Assembly: GCA_024128875.1 (NCBI GenBank)
Contig: JAMYFF010000004.1
Coordinates: forward strand, 229,011 to 293,010
Reading direction: 5' to 3'
Length of the DNA: 64,000 nt
DNA from: Salinilacustrithrix flava
GTDB lineage: Bacteria > Actinomycetota > Acidimicrobiia > Acidimicrobiales > Salinilacustritrichaceae
Under the pieces are notes generated by a model. The model worked only from the letters and a program-made list of their open reading frames with translations. It was not told the DNA's origin and searched no databases. Below are positions 1 to 9,424 of this stretch, in pieces. A program made the translations under genes and the position numbers. Each line of letters starts with the position of its first letter. The first letter of the stretch is position 1.

Positions 1-2607
1 ATCGCCGGTCGGGCGGCGGGCCGATGGGTCCGCGACCGCACCGAGCTGGCGGTCACCGCCGGGCTCGCCCTGGTGGCGCTCCTCGCCGGGCTCTGGGGCG
101 GCTTCGGCCCGACGTTCGACCTCGTGCTCATCGTCGCCGGCGTGGCCGCCGCCGTGGTGGCCGGCCGCTACGGGCGGCACCCCCGACGGGTGCCCCTGGC
201 CGTCGCTGCCGCGCTGGTGGTCGTCCTCGGCGTCGCCGTGCCCTACGGACCTGCGTTCAAGCTGGTGTCGGTGGCGGGCGTGGTGGCCATGCCGGTCGCC
301 GCCTACGCCTTCGGCCGGCTCGCCCGGTTCCCGCACCCGACGCCGGCCCTGCTCGCGGTCACCACGCTCGCCTTCCTGTTCGACAAGTCCTTCACCATCT
401 ACGGCGGCAACATCGCGTCGACCATGGCCGGCGAGTTCGCGTTCTCGATCAGCCTGGCGCTGGCGATCGTCTACCTGGGCGTGGTGGTCCACGGCCTGCG
501 CATCGGCACCCACCGGGCCACGGCGGCGGCGCTGCTCGCGCTGGTCGGCCTCTGCCACCTCATCCCCGCCTTCTTCGCCCTCGGGGTGACCCTCGTGCTG
601 CTGGTCGTGCACCTCGTCGCCGAACCCGCGGGGGAGGGTGCGCCGGCCCGCCGCACCGTCCTCGTCGGCGCGGCTGCCGCCGCGGTCGTCGTGCTGGGCG
701 GTGCGGCCGCGCTCGTGACCGGCCTGGCGGGCACCGGGCCGACGGTGGCCGTCACGCTCGTGCTGCTGGTCATCGTCGCCCTCGTCCTGCTCACCCGGGA
801 GGGAGCCGAGCCGACCGACCCCGGCGCCGAGCGCCGTCCGCTCGCCATCGGCCGGCTGTGGTGGCTGCTCAGCACCGGCGTCGTGGCCGCCCTCCTGGCG
901 GCCTGGTGGGTGCTGCCGTTCTTCTGGCGCCGCACCTACGTCAACGACATGGGCTGGGAGAAGATCGCGGTCCACCGGGACGGCACCGGCCTGTGGTCGT
1001 GGTTCTCCGACCAGGTGTGGCCCGAGCTGGTGCCGGGCGACCTGCGGCTCTTCGCGGCCCTCGCGCTGGTCGGCGCCGTGCTCTCGGTGGCGTTCCGCAG
1101 CCGCGTCGGCGTCGCGCTGGTGGTCGCGGGCCTGGGCCTCGCGCTCGCGTTCGTGTTCCTGCCCCAGGGCCGGCTGTGGAACGCCCGCCTCCTGCCGTTC
1201 TGGTACCTCGTCGTCTACTGGCTGGCCGCCGTCGGCGTCGGGGAGATCGCGCGGGCGCTGGCCCAGGTGCTGGCCCCCGACCCACGCCGGCCGCGGCGGT
1301 GGGTGACGGTCGCGGCTGCGCCGCTGGCGCTGCTGCTGCTCGGCGGGTTCCTGGCCGGCCAGCTCCGCAACGCCCCCGGCGGTGCCACCAACGCGGACGG
1401 CACCTACCGGCTCGTCCGCTCGGTCGGCGTCCCGGGCCTGTTCTCCCTGCGGGTGCCCGACGCGCTGGGCATCGACGTCGCCGGCCGGAACTTCGTCACC
1501 GACTGGGCCCGGTGGAACTACAGCGGCTACGAGCGCAAGGAGGCCTACCCCGAGTACCGGGGGATCGTCTCGACCATGGCCGAGGTGGGGGAGACCAACG
1601 GCTGCGGGCGCTCGCTGTGGGAGTACAGCTCCGACCTGAACGACTACGGCACCCCGATGGCCCTCATGCTCCTGCCCCACTGGACCGACGGCTGCATCGG
1701 CTCGATGGAGGGGCTGTACTTCGAGGCCTCGTCCACCACGCCGTTCCACTTCCTCATGCAGTCCGAGCTGTCCCAGGCGCCGAGCCGGGCCCAGCGCGAC
1801 ATGCCGTACCGGGAGCTCGACGTCGACGCCGGCGTCGAGCACCTCCAGCTGATGGGGGTGCGCTACTACCTCGCGCGCAGCCCGGAGGCGAAGGCGGCGG
1901 CCGCCGGCCACCCCGACCTGACCGAGGTGGCCGCGGACGGGCCGTGGCTCGTGTACGAGGTCGCGGGCGGCGCCTCGCTCGTGGAGCCCCTCGCCCACGA
2001 ACCGGCGGTCACCACGGCATCGGAGGCCCAGGACGAGTGGCTCGGCTGCAAGGAGGGTGAGGAGCCCTGCCCGGGCGCCGCGCTCGAGTGGTTCCAGGAT
2101 CCGTCCCGGTGGGACGTGGCCCTGGCGGCGGACGGCCCGGCCGAGTGGCAGCGGGTCGACCCCGGCGCGACCCCCGAGACCCGGGCGCTCACGCCGGCCG
2201 AGGTGTCGGACGTGGCGGTGGGCGACACCTCGATCTCGTTCCGAGTCGACCGCCCCGGCACCCCCGTGCTGGTCAAGGCCTCCTACTTCCCCAACTGGGA
2301 GGTCGCCGGCGCCGACGGCCCCTACCGGGTCGCGCCGAACCTGATGGTCGTCGTGCCGACCGACACCGACGTGCGCCTCACCTACGGCCGCACGGGGATC
2401 GACCTGATCGCGATCGCGCTCACCCTCGCCGGCATCGCCGGCCTGGTCGTCCTCACCCGCCGCCCGCGCGTCCCCGTGCGCGACCTGCGCCCGGCCGACG
2501 GCACCAGCGCACCCCGCACGCGACCCGAGCCGGACCCGTTCCTCGCCGACCTCGCACCGGTCGACCCGGTCGAGCCGGTCGACACCACGGCGCCGGCCGA
2601 CGCATAG
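1..2607 (+). CDS. Polytopic membrane protein, GT-C/YfhO-like (5' partial)
   Basis: The frame is open from base 1 with no stop, so the gene begins upstream of the window; a GTG at 73 is available but is inside the membrane domain. The visible 868 residues have about a dozen hydrophobic segments in the first 480 residues, then a large soluble part (about 480-800) that looks extracytoplasmic, then one last membrane segment near residue 810 and a Pro/Asp-rich tail. The soluble part ends in a beta-rich module with the phrase FPNWEV, which recurs in actinobacterial polytopic sugar-transfer or YfhO-like proteins. The next gene, a GtrA-GT2 fusion, starts five bases after the stop, so the two are probably co-transcribed in an envelope-glycan locus. 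Substrate unknown. Confidence 0.75.
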   Translation: MAGRAAGRWVRDRTELAVTAGLALVALLAGLWGGFGPTFDLVLIVAGVAAAVVAGRYGRHPRRVPLAVAAALVVVLGVAVPYGPAFKLVSVAGVVAMPVAAYAFGRLARFPHPTPALLAVTTLAFLFDKSFTIYGGNIASTMAGEFAFSISLALAIVYLGVVVHGLRIGTHRATAAALLALVGLCHLIPAFFALGVTLVLLVVHLVAEPAGEGAPARRTVLVGAAAAAVVVLGGAAALVTGLAGTGPTVAVTLVLLVIVALVLLTREGAEPTDPGAERRPLAIGRLWWLLSTGVVAALLAAWWVLPFFWRRTYVNDMGWEKIAVHRDGTGLWSWFSDQVWPELVPGDLRLFAALALVGAVLSVAFRSRVGVALVVAGLGLALAFVFLPQGRLWNARLLPFWYLVVYWLAAVGVGEIARALAQVLAPDPRRPRRWVTVAAAPLALLLLGGFLAGQLRNAPGGATNADGTYRLVRSVGVPGLFSLRVPDALGIDVAGRNFVTDWARWNYSGYERKEAYPEYRGIVSTMAEVGETNGCGRSLWEYSSDLNDYGTPMALMLLPHWTDGCIGSMEGLYFEASSTTPFHFLMQSELSQAPSRAQRDMPYRELDVDAGVEHLQLMGVRYYLARSPEAKAAAAGHPDLTEVAADGPWLVYEVAGGASLVEPLAHEPAVTTASEAQDEWLGCKEGEEPCPGAALEWFQDPSRWDVALAADGPAEWQRVDPGATPETRALTPAEVSDVAVGDTSISFRVDRPGTPVLVKASYFPNWEVAGADGPYRVAPNLMVVVPTDTDVRLTYGRTGIDLIAIALTLAGIAGLVVLTRRPRVPVRDLRPADGTSAPRTRPEPDPFLADLAPVDPVEPVDTTAPADA

Positions 2608-2612
2608 CGGCC

Positions 2613-3800
2613 GTGCCGCGTCGACTGCTCGCCTTCGCCGCCGTGTCGGTGCTGCCGACCGCGATCGACGTCGGGTTGCTGGTGGCGCTGCGCGAGGGGT
2701 TGGGCTGGCCGCTGCTGGTGGCCGACCTCGTCGCCATCGCCGTCGCGTCCACCGTGTCCTACGGCGCCCACCGGGTGGCCACGTTCCGGTCGAACCCGTA
2801 CTTCCGCTGGGTCCGCCACCCCTCGGCCTTCGTGCTCCTCGCCTCGGTCGCCGCCGTCGTCGACGCCCTCGTGCTCCGGGCCACCTTCACCGCCTTCGGC
2901 TTCACCACGGTGACCGGCCTGCTCGCGGCGAAGGCGATCTCGCTGACCGTGGCCGCCGTGGTCCGGGCCATCGGCTACCGCTGGGTGCTGGGCGAGGCGA
3001 TCCGAGAGCTCCACACGCCGTCGCTGCGGCCGCTGGAGGACGGGACGTGCCGGCTGACCGTGGTGATCCCCGCGTACCGGGAACCCGACCGCATCGGGAC
3101 GACGGTGCGGCGCATCCACGACGAGCTGGCCGACGTCGCCGCGGACGGCGGCCTCGAGGTCGTGGTGGTGGACGACGGCTCCGGCGACGACACCGCGGCC
3201 ATCGCCCTCGAGGCGGGCGCCGAGCAGGTCATCGTGCAGCCCCAGAACCGGGGGAAGGGGGCGGCGGTCCGCGCGGGGATGCTCGCGTCCCGGGGCCGGG
3301 TGGCGCTGTTCACCGACGCCGACCTCGCCTACGACCCGCCCCAGCTGCGGCGGGCGCTCGAGGCCGTCGAGGCCGGGTGGGACGTCGTCATCGGCAACCG
3401 CCGCCACGTCGACTCGGTGGTGTCCCGGGCCACCGGGCTGCGGGCCCTCGGCAGCCGGGTGGTGAACCGCCTGTCCGCCGCCGTGCTGCTCGCCGCCCCG
3501 CGCGACACCCAGTGCGGGCTCAAGGCCTTCCGGGGCGACGTGGCCCGCTCGCTGTTCGCGCACGCCCGCATCGACGGCTTCGCCTTCGACATCGAGATCC
3601 TGCACCTGGTCGAGCGGGCCGAGCTGTCCCTCGGCGAGATCCCGGTGCAGCTCGACGAGGCCGGTGCGTCGTCGACGGTGCGGGTCGGCCACGACGTGGT
3701 CCGCCTGGCGCTCGACCTGGCGCGGGTGCGGCGGTGGTCCTCGATCGGGGCCTACGACGACGTCGGCGTGGTGCCGACCTTCACGACGGGCGGGCCCTGA
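2613..3800 (+). CDS. GtrA-like membrane domain fused to GT2 glycosyltransferase
   Basis: The 395-residue protein has an N-terminal GtrA-like domain (about residues 1-130, four hydrophobic helices) and a cytosolic family 2 glycosyltransferase domain (about 145-390) of the dolichyl/polyprenyl-phosphate hexose synthase type. The GT2 signatures are [27 protein letters not shown], the metal-binding [10 protein letters not shown] and DTQCGLKAF. The GTG at 2613 is chosen because it begins the first helix and lies five bases after the upstream stop. GtrA domains are thought to flip polyprenyl-phosphate sugars, which the GT2 domain would make, so one chain could make and flip the lipid-linked sugar. 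GT2-first order is the usual one; here GtrA comes first. The last 20 bases overlap the convergent ABC transporter gene. Confidence 0.85.
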   Translation: MPRRLLAFAAVSVLPTAIDVGLLVALREGLGWPLLVADLVAIAVASTVSYGAHRVATFRSNPYFRWVRHPSAFVLLASVAAVVDALVLRATFTAFGFTTVTGLLAAKAISLTVAAVVRAIGYRWVLGEAIRELHTPSLRPLEDGTCRLTVVIPAYREPDRIGTTVRRIHDELADVAADGGLEVVVVDDGSGDDTAAIALEAGAEQVIVQPQNRGKGAAVRAGMLASRGRVALFTDADLAYDPPQLRRALEAVEAGWDVVIGNRRHVDSVVSRATGLRALGSRVVNRLSAAVLLAAPRDTQCGLKAFRGDVARSLFAHARIDGFAFDIEILHLVERAELSLGEIPVQLDEAGASSTVRVGHDVVRLALDLARVRRWSSIGAYDDVGVVPTFTTGGP

Positions 3801-5634
3801 ACGGACCCGGTCGGTGGGGGTCGTGGTGGACGGCCTCGCCGGTCTGCACCGCCCACAGCGAGGCGTAGGCGCCCTCGCGGGACACCAGCTGGTCGTGGGT
3901 GCCGGACTCCACGATGCGCCCGGCCTCGAGCACGTGGATGACGTCCGCGTCGCGAACCGTCGAGAGCCGGTGGGCCACGACGAGGGTGGTGCGCCCGGCG
4001 GAGATCCGCTCGAGCGACCGCTGGATGGCGGCCTCGGTCTCGTTGTCGACGGCCGAGGTGGCCTCGTCGAGGAGCAGCACGACCGGGTCCTTCAGCACGG
4101 CCCGGGCGATCGAGAGCCGCTGGCGCTGGCCGCCGGACAGCTTCTGGCCCCGCTCGCCGACGATGGTGTCGTAGCCCTGGGGCAGCGTCTGCACGAAGTC
4201 GTGGATCTCGGCCACGGTCGCGGCGGCGACCACGTCCTCGATCGGGGCGTCCGGGCGGCCGTAGGCGATGTTCTCGCGGACCGTGCCGTGGAACAGGTAC
4301 ACGTCCTGGCTCACCAGGCCGGTGAGCCGGCGCAGGTCGCCGAGGTCGAGGTCGCGCACGTCGTGGCCCTCGATGCACACCTGTCCCTCGTCGACGTCGT
4401 GGAAGCGCAGCAGCAGCCGCATGAGCGTGGACTTGCCGGATCCCGTGGGGCCGACGACCGCCGTCGTCCGGCCGGCCTCGATGGTCAGCGTCACGCCGTC
4501 GAGCGCGGGGGTGGCGCCGGGCTCGTAGGCGAAGGTGACGTCCTCGAAGGACACCTCCCCCTGGCCGAGGTCGAGCGCGAGGCGCTCGGGGCCACCCGTG
4601 ATGGCCGGTTCGGTGTCCACCACGTCGAGGATGCGGTTCGTGGATGCCATGGCCCGCTGGTACTGGTCGAAGGTCTCGCCGAGGCGCGTCAGCGGCCACA
4701 GCAGGCGCTGGGACAGGAAGAGCAGCACGCTGTACTGGCCGACCGACAGCGAGCCCGACCCGTCGGTGGCGGTCTTGATCGCCTCGTAGCCGCCCCACAC
4801 CATCGTCCCCGTGAAGCCGATGAGGATCGCCATGCGGATGAGCGGCACGAACGCCGACGACAGCGAGATGGCCCGACGGTTGGTCTCGCGGTACCGGTCG
4901 CTCTCCCTGGCGATGCGGGCCGCCTCCCGGTCCTCGGCCGTGAAGGACTTCACCGTCGAGATGCCGAGCAGGTTGTTGGCCAGCTGGCCGTTCAGGAACC
5001 CGGCCTGGTTGCGGACCGCTTCGTAGCGGGGCTCGAGCCGGCGCTGGAACCAGAACGAGCCCCACAGGACCAGGGGCATCGGCGCGATGGCGAGCATCGC
5101 CACCGACGGGTCGAGCACGAAGAAGATCGCGCCCACCGCCACCACGGTGGTCAGCACCTGGATGATCTCGTTGGCGCCGATGTCGAGGAACCGCTCGAGC
5201 TGGTTGACGTCGTCGTTGAGCACCGCCATGAGGTCGCCGGTGGCCCGCTCCTGGAACCAGGCGTGCTCGAGCTCCTGCACGTTGCGGTAGGCGTCGAGGC
5301 GCAGGTCGTGCTGGAGGTCCTGGGCCAGGTTCCGCCACGCGATCTGGTGCAGGTACTGGAACAGGGACTCGAGCGCCCAGACCAGGAAGGTGAGGAGCGC
5401 GATCGCGACGATCTGGGCTCGCTGCGTGGTGAACCCGATGCGGTCGAGGGTGGCGTCGCCGTCGTTGGCCACCACGTCCACGGCGAGGCCGATGAGCAGG
5501 GGAGGGGCGAGGTCGAAGAGCTTGTTCAGCACCGAGTGGGTCGTGGCCCACCCGGTTCGTCGGCGGTACGGCGCCCCGTAGTGCCAGAGGCGGCGCAGGG
5601 GTGCCACCCGTTCGTCGTCGGTCGGTCCCGGCAT
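3781..5634 (-). CDS. ABC exporter, fused permease and ATPase (ABCB type)
   Basis: The 617-residue half-transporter has a six-helix type I exporter domain (about residues 20-320) and a nucleotide-binding domain (about 350-590). The ATPase has Walker A (GPTGSGKST), a Q-loop, signature LSGGQRQR, Walker B ending [11 protein letters not shown] with its catalytic Glu, and the H-loop in VVAHRLST. All catalytic residues are present, so it probably works as a homodimer, unlike the exporter pair at 37-41 kb. ATG 5634 gives a normal N-terminus ahead of the first helix. It is divergent from the flippase-mutase fusion across a 174-bp gap with two palindromic repeats. Its 3' end overlaps the GtrA-GT2 gene by 20 bases. 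Glycolipid export would fit the neighbours but is inferred. Confidence 0.9.
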   Translation of the reverse strand: MPGPTDDERVAPLRRLWHYGAPYRRRTGWATTHSVLNKLFDLAPPLLIGLAVDVVANDGDATLDRIGFTTQRAQIVAIALLTFLVWALESLFQYLHQIAWRNLAQDLQHDLRLDAYRNVQELEHAWFQERATGDLMAVLNDDVNQLERFLDIGANEIIQVLTTVVAVGAIFFVLDPSVAMLAIAPMPLVLWGSFWFQRRLEPRYEAVRNQAGFLNGQLANNLLGISTVKSFTAEDREAARIARESDRYRETNRRAISLSSAFVPLIRMAILIGFTGTMVWGGYEAIKTATDGSGSLSVGQYSVLLFLSQRLLWPLTRLGETFDQYQRAMASTNRILDVVDTEPAITGGPERLALDLGQGEVSFEDVTFAYEPGATPALDGVTLTIEAGRTTAVVGPTGSGKSTLMRLLLRFHDVDEGQVCIEGHDVRDLDLGDLRRLTGLVSQDVYLFHGTVRENIAYGRPDAPIEDVVAAATVAEIHDFVQTLPQGYDTIVGERGQKLSGGQRQRLSIARAVLKDPVVLLLDEATSAVDNETEAAIQRSLERISAGRTTLVVAHRLSTVRDADVIHVLEAGRIVESGTHDQLVSREGAYASLWAVQTGEAVHHDPHRPGPFRARPS

Positions 5635-5668
5635 CCGACGAGTCTGGCCCCACTGGATCCGTTCGCCG

Positions 5669-5775
5669 CGCGCGAATCGACCATGGATGGTCGATTCGCG
5701 CGTGAGGAACCGGAAGGGGGCCGTTCGTTGCGCGCGAGTCGACCACCGGCGGTCGATCGGCGCGCAGGGAACCGG
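5669..5775. repeat. Two tandem 45-bp palindromic repeats in a divergent promoter region
   Basis: Unit 1 (5669-5713) opens with a perfect 16-bp inverted repeat, CGCGCGAATCGACCAT at 5669-5684 and its reverse complement at 5687-5702, with a 2-base centre. Unit 2 (5731-5775) is a diverged copy, 35 of 45 bases identical, with an imperfect hairpin (arms 5731-5744 and 5751-5764). Both units end in AACCGG. They fill the gap between the divergent genes at 5634 and 5809, which fits an operator or a small palindromic repeat family better than a terminator. Confidence 0.8.
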
Positions 5776-5808
5776 GTTGGTGGGTGCGGGTGCCTACGAT
5801 CGCCGGCC

Positions 5809-8073
5809 GTGCCAGCCGCCGTCCCCGACCTGCTCCGACGGCTGGCCGCCCTCCGCTCGTGGGCGTCCACGCCCGGTCGCCGGCGGATCGCGTACGCGGT
5901 CGCCGTCACCATCTTCGTCGGCTCCACCGTGGCGGCCTGGCAGGCGCTCCCATCCGATCGGGGCGACATCGACTGGTCGCTCATCGCCCTCGCCGCGCTG
6001 CTCGTGGTCCCGGGTGCGGTGGTCAACGCCGAGGAGTACCGGGTGTCGGCCCGCATCGTGGGCCAGCGGGTCGCCTTGCCGGCGGCCCTGCGAGTGTCCA
6101 TCATCGCCGCCGCGTTCAACCTCCTGCCCGTGCCGGGGTCGGTGCTGGTGCGGACGCGGGCGCTGGCCAAGGGCGGCTCCTCCACCGGGCAGGCCGTGAC
6201 GTCGACCCTGGCTGTCGGCCTCGCCTACATCGCCGTCGCCCTCGTCATCGTGGCCGCGGTGCAGGTGGGGGCGGCACCGGTGCAGGCGGTCGTGCTGCTC
6301 GTCATCGGGCTGGCCATGCTCGGCGGTGCGGCCGTGCTGGTGCGGCGCCTGGCCGACGGGCCGGTCGGGGCGGTGCTGCAGCGACTGGTGGCCGTGGAGG
6401 CCCTGTCGGTGCTGGTGAAGGCGGTGCGGCTGTACCTGACCATCGAGGCACTCGGGTTCGAGCCGAGCATCGCGCAGGCGACGTCGCTGTCGATGGCGAC
6501 GGTGGCGGCCTCGGCCATCGGCATCTTCCCGGGCGGGCTCGGCATCCGGGAGCTGCTCTCGGGCCTCATCGCGCCGGCGGTGGACCTGCCCGCGTCCGTG
6601 GGCCTGGTCGGCACGTCGATGGACCGGGTCATCGGCCTCGCGACGCTGTCGGTCCTGGCCGCGATCGTGCTGTTCGCCACCCGGGAGCGCTTGCCAAGGC
6701 CCGACCACGGCAGCCACCCTTCCGTCGTGGCCGACATCGATGCTGTCTTCAAGGCGTACGACATCCGGGGCATCACCCCGGACCAGCTCGACGCCGAGCT
6801 CGTCCGCTCCATCGGCGCGGCGTTCGCCCGGTTCGTGCGCACGCAGCCCGAGCCCCACGACCGAGTGCTCGTGGGCCGGGACATGCGCCCCTCCGGCGTG
6901 GAGCTCGTGGCCGCCTTCTGCGAGGGGGTCACCAGCCAGGGCATGGACGTCACCCGCATCGGGCTGGCCTCCACCGACATGCTGTACTTCGCCGCCGGGA
7001 GCCTCGACGCCCCCGGTGCGATGTTCACCGCCAGCCACAACCCGGCCCAGTACAACGGCATCAAGATGACGCTGGCCGGCGCCAAGCCCATCGGTTCCGA
7101 CACCGGCATGGACGAGATCAAGCGGATGATCCTCGAGGACGACCTGTCCCCGCAGGGCGAGCCGGGCACCATCGACGACATCGAGCTGCTCGATGCCTTC
7201 GCCGACCACGTCCGCGGCTTCATCGACACCTCGGCGCTCGTGCCCGTGAAGGTCGTGGCCGACACCGCCAACGGCATGGGCGGCCTCGTCGTGCCCGCCG
7301 TGTTCGAGGGCCTGCCCGTGGACCTCGAGGTCATGTACGGCGAGCTCGACGGCACCTTCCCCAACCATCCGGCCGACCCGATCGACGTCGAGAACCTCCG
7401 CGACCTGCAGGCCCGGGTGCTCGAGGTCGGCGCCGACGTGGGCCTGGCCTTCGACGGCGACGCCGACCGGGTCTTCCTCGTCGACGACCTCGGCCAGCCG
7501 GTGTCGGGCTCGATCACCACGGCCATCGTCGCCAAGGGCATCCTCGAGAAGGAGCCCGGGGCGACGATCCTGCACAACCTGATCTGCTCCAAGACCGTGC
7601 CCGAGGTCGTCCGCGAGAACGGCGGCACGCCGATCCGGACCCGGGTGGGGCACAGCTTCATCAAGGCCACGATGGCCGAGACCGGCGCCGCGTTCGGCGG
7701 CGAGCACTCCGCCCACTACTACTTCCGCGAGAACTGGCGCGCCGACTCGGGCTGCATCGCCTCCCTGGTCGTGCTCGAGCAGCTCAGCCGCACCGGCCAG
7801 AAGCTGTCCGAGCTCCGCAAGCCCTTCGAGCGCTACGCCGCATCCGGCGAGATCAACACGACCGTCGACGATCCCGCCGCGGTCATCGACCGGGTGGCGG
7901 CGGCCTACGCCGACCACGACCAGGACCGCCTCGACGGGCTCACCGTGGACCTCGGCGACTGGTGGTTCAACCTGCGTCCCTCCAACACCGAGCCGCTGCT
8001 GCGCCTCAACCTGGAGGCGGCCACCCGGGAGCAGTGCGACGCCAAGGTGGAGGAAGTTCGCTCGCTCTTCTAG
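5809..8073 (+). CDS. Flippase-like membrane domain fused to phosphomannomutase/phosphoglucomutase
   Basis: One stop-free frame encodes two full-length domains (754 residues). Residues 1-306 are a polytopic protein of the lysylphosphatidylglycerol synthase transmembrane (UPF0104/AglD-like) family, with about eight helices and the conserved IFPGGLGIRE. Residues 307-754 are a complete alpha-D-phosphohexomutase: N-terminal FKAYDIRG, active-site serine loop TASHNP, metal loop DGDADR, sugar loop GGEHSAHYYF and phosphate loop RPSNTEP. No stop lies between them, so a ribosome starting at GTG 5809 must make the fusion; GTG 6727 could give a separate mutase but has no clear ribosome-binding site. The mutase makes mannose-1-P (or glucose-1-P) for GDP-mannose and envelope glycans. 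Trm112 and SIS isomerase genes follow, as around actinobacterial manB. Confidence 0.8.
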   Translation: MPAAVPDLLRRLAALRSWASTPGRRRIAYAVAVTIFVGSTVAAWQALPSDRGDIDWSLIALAALLVVPGAVVNAEEYRVSARIVGQRVALPAALRVSIIAAAFNLLPVPGSVLVRTRALAKGGSSTGQAVTSTLAVGLAYIAVALVIVAAVQVGAAPVQAVVLLVIGLAMLGGAAVLVRRLADGPVGAVLQRLVAVEALSVLVKAVRLYLTIEALGFEPSIAQATSLSMATVAASAIGIFPGGLGIRELLSGLIAPAVDLPASVGLVGTSMDRVIGLATLSVLAAIVLFATRERLPRPDHGSHPSVVADIDAVFKAYDIRGITPDQLDAELVRSIGAAFARFVRTQPEPHDRVLVGRDMRPSGVELVAAFCEGVTSQGMDVTRIGLASTDMLYFAAGSLDAPGAMFTASHNPAQYNGIKMTLAGAKPIGSDTGMDEIKRMILEDDLSPQGEPGTIDDIELLDAFADHVRGFIDTSALVPVKVVADTANGMGGLVVPAVFEGLPVDLEVMYGELDGTFPNHPADPIDVENLRDLQARVLEVGADVGLAFDGDADRVFLVDDLGQPVSGSITTAIVAKGILEKEPGATILHNLICSKTVPEVVRENGGTPIRTRVGHSFIKATMAETGAAFGGEHSAHYYFRENWRADSGCIASLVVLEQLSRTGQKLSELRKPFERYAASGEINTTVDDPAAVIDRVAAAYADHDQDRLDGLTVDLGDWWFNLRPSNTEPLLRLNLEAATREQCDAKVEEVRSLF

Positions 8074-8136
8074 CCGGGTCGTCAGCTCAGAGGCTTCCTT
8101 GCAGACGGGCCTGACCCCCGCTGGTAGAAAGCATCC

Positions 8137-8385
8137 ATGGCACTCGACCAGCTGCTGCTCGACATCCTCGCCTGCCCCGAGGACAAGGGGCCGCTCTACT
8201 ACTTCGAGGACGAGGACCTGCTCCTCAACCCGCGGCTCAAGCGCACCTACGCCATCCGCGACGACATCCCGATCATGCTGATCGACGAGGCCACCGCCAT
8301 CGACGACACCGAGGTCGAGCGCCTGCTGGCCAAGGCCGAGAGCCAGGGCATCACGCCCACCTTCGATCCCGACGACGGCGCCTGA
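8137..8385 (+). CDS. Trm112 family protein
   Basis: This 82-residue protein begins with the Trm112/YcaR signature LLDILACPEDKGPLYYF and has the short beta-rich fold of the family, followed by an acidic tail. In eukaryotes and archaea Trm112 activates several methyltransferases; in actinobacteria a small relative sits between manB and the SIS-domain isomerase gene, as here. Only one Cys of the usual zinc set (ACPED) is present, so zinc binding is doubtful. ATG 8137 lies 63 bases after the mutase stop and the next gene starts four bases after this stop, so it is probably in one transcription unit with its neighbours. Confidence 0.85.
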   Translation: MALDQLLLDILACPEDKGPLYYFEDEDLLLNPRLKRTYAIRDDIPIMLIDEATAIDDTEVERLLAKAESQGITPTFDPDDGA

Positions 8386-8389
8386 ACCC

Positions 8390-9424
8390 GTGTCCCCCCT
8401 GCTCCCCGAGGGACCGATCGACAGCCTCGGGGTCCTCGACGCCGTGCTGGCCACCCCCGAATCGGTGGCGGCCGCGGCGGCTGCACCGGTCGAGGTCCCT
8501 CCCTTCGCCGGGGTGCACGGCATGGTGCTCGTGGCCTCCGGGCCCGATGCCCTGGTGGCCGAGGCCGCCCAGGCCCTCGTCGCGCCGTGGTCGCCCGTAC
8601 CGGTCTTCGTCCACACCGGGCACGGCCTGCCCGACTTCGTCTCCGACGAGTGGCGCTGCGTGTTCGTGTCGCGGGCCCCGACGTCGGAGTCGACCTCGGC
8701 GCTGCAGGCCGCCGTGGACCACCGGGCCGTCCTCACCGGGGTCGGCAGCGGCGACGTGGTGGAGGCCATCGCCGAGCGCGACGGGGGCGTGGTGCGCTGC
8801 ACCGACGAGGTCCCCGCGCCCCGGTTCGCGTTCGCCTCCACGCTGGTGAGCACGCTCCGGCTGCTCGACGGGCTGAGCGCGCTGGCCACCCCGCTCGGCG
8901 GTCCCGGCCTGGACGAGACCATCGACGCGGCGGTCCACCAGCTCACCCGGCGACGCGACCAGCTCGACCGCCCCGATGGCGACGCCGCCGTGCTCGCCCG
9001 CCGCATCGGGCGCACCATGGTCCTGACCCTGGGGGCCGGGCCGGTCGGCGCGGTCGCCGCCCGACGCTGGAAGCAGCAGGTCAACGACAACGTCAAGGCC
9101 CCCGCCTTCGACCTGGCGCTGCCCCAGGCCCGCCACCACGAGCTGTCCGGCTGGGGTCAGCACGGCGACATGACCCGCCAGGTGTTCTCCCTCGTCGAGC
9201 TCCGGCACGACCACGAGGACACCGACGACGCTGCGGTGCTCCCTGCCGTCGAGGCCATGCTCGAGGAGGTCGTGCACGCCCGTCACGAGGTGCACGCCGA
9301 AGGAGAGGGCCCGCTGGCCCAGCTGCTGGACCTGGTGCTCACGGGTGACCTCGTCAGCTGGCACCTGGCCCAGGAGAACGAGATCGACCCGGGTCCCCGG
9401 GGCGTCGACACCCTCGGCGCATGA
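8390..9424 (+). CDS. SIS-domain phosphoglucose/phosphomannose isomerase-like protein
   Basis: The 344-residue protein matches the bifunctional phosphoglucose/phosphomannose isomerase family, best in the C-terminal half: RWKQQVNDNVKAPAF followed by the LPQARHHELSGW block, the counterpart of the usual LPE-HNE-GW. The N-terminal SIS half is weaker and its usual sugar-phosphate loop is not clear, as in the mycobacterial relative next to manB, so catalytic activity is uncertain. If active it would interconvert fructose-6-P and mannose-6-P (or glucose-6-P) and feed the mutase upstream. GTG 8390 lies four bases after trm112. The stop overlaps the ATG of the selenoprotein candidate (ATGA at 9421-9424), so the two are probably translationally coupled. 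Confidence 0.8.
   Translation: MSPLLPEGPIDSLGVLDAVLATPESVAAAAAAPVEVPPFAGVHGMVLVASGPDALVAEAAQALVAPWSPVPVFVHTGHGLPDFVSDEWRCVFVSRAPTSESTSALQAAVDHRAVLTGVGSGDVVEAIAERDGGVVRCTDEVPAPRFAFASTLVSTLRLLDGLSALATPLGGPGLDETIDAAVHQLTRRRDQLDRPDGDAAVLARRIGRTMVLTLGAGPVGAVAARRWKQQVNDNVKAPAFDLALPQARHHELSGWGQHGDMTRQVFSLVELRHDHEDTDDAAVLPAVEAMLEEVVHARHEVHAEGEGPLAQLLDLVLTGDLVSWHLAQENEIDPGPRGVDTLGA

Noticed and set aside
3664..5808. N-terminal extension of the flippase-mutase reading frame back to 3664
   Set aside because: This stretch is antisense to a full ABC exporter gene with all motifs; the extension is low-complexity Arg/Gly/Val of the mirror-frame kind.
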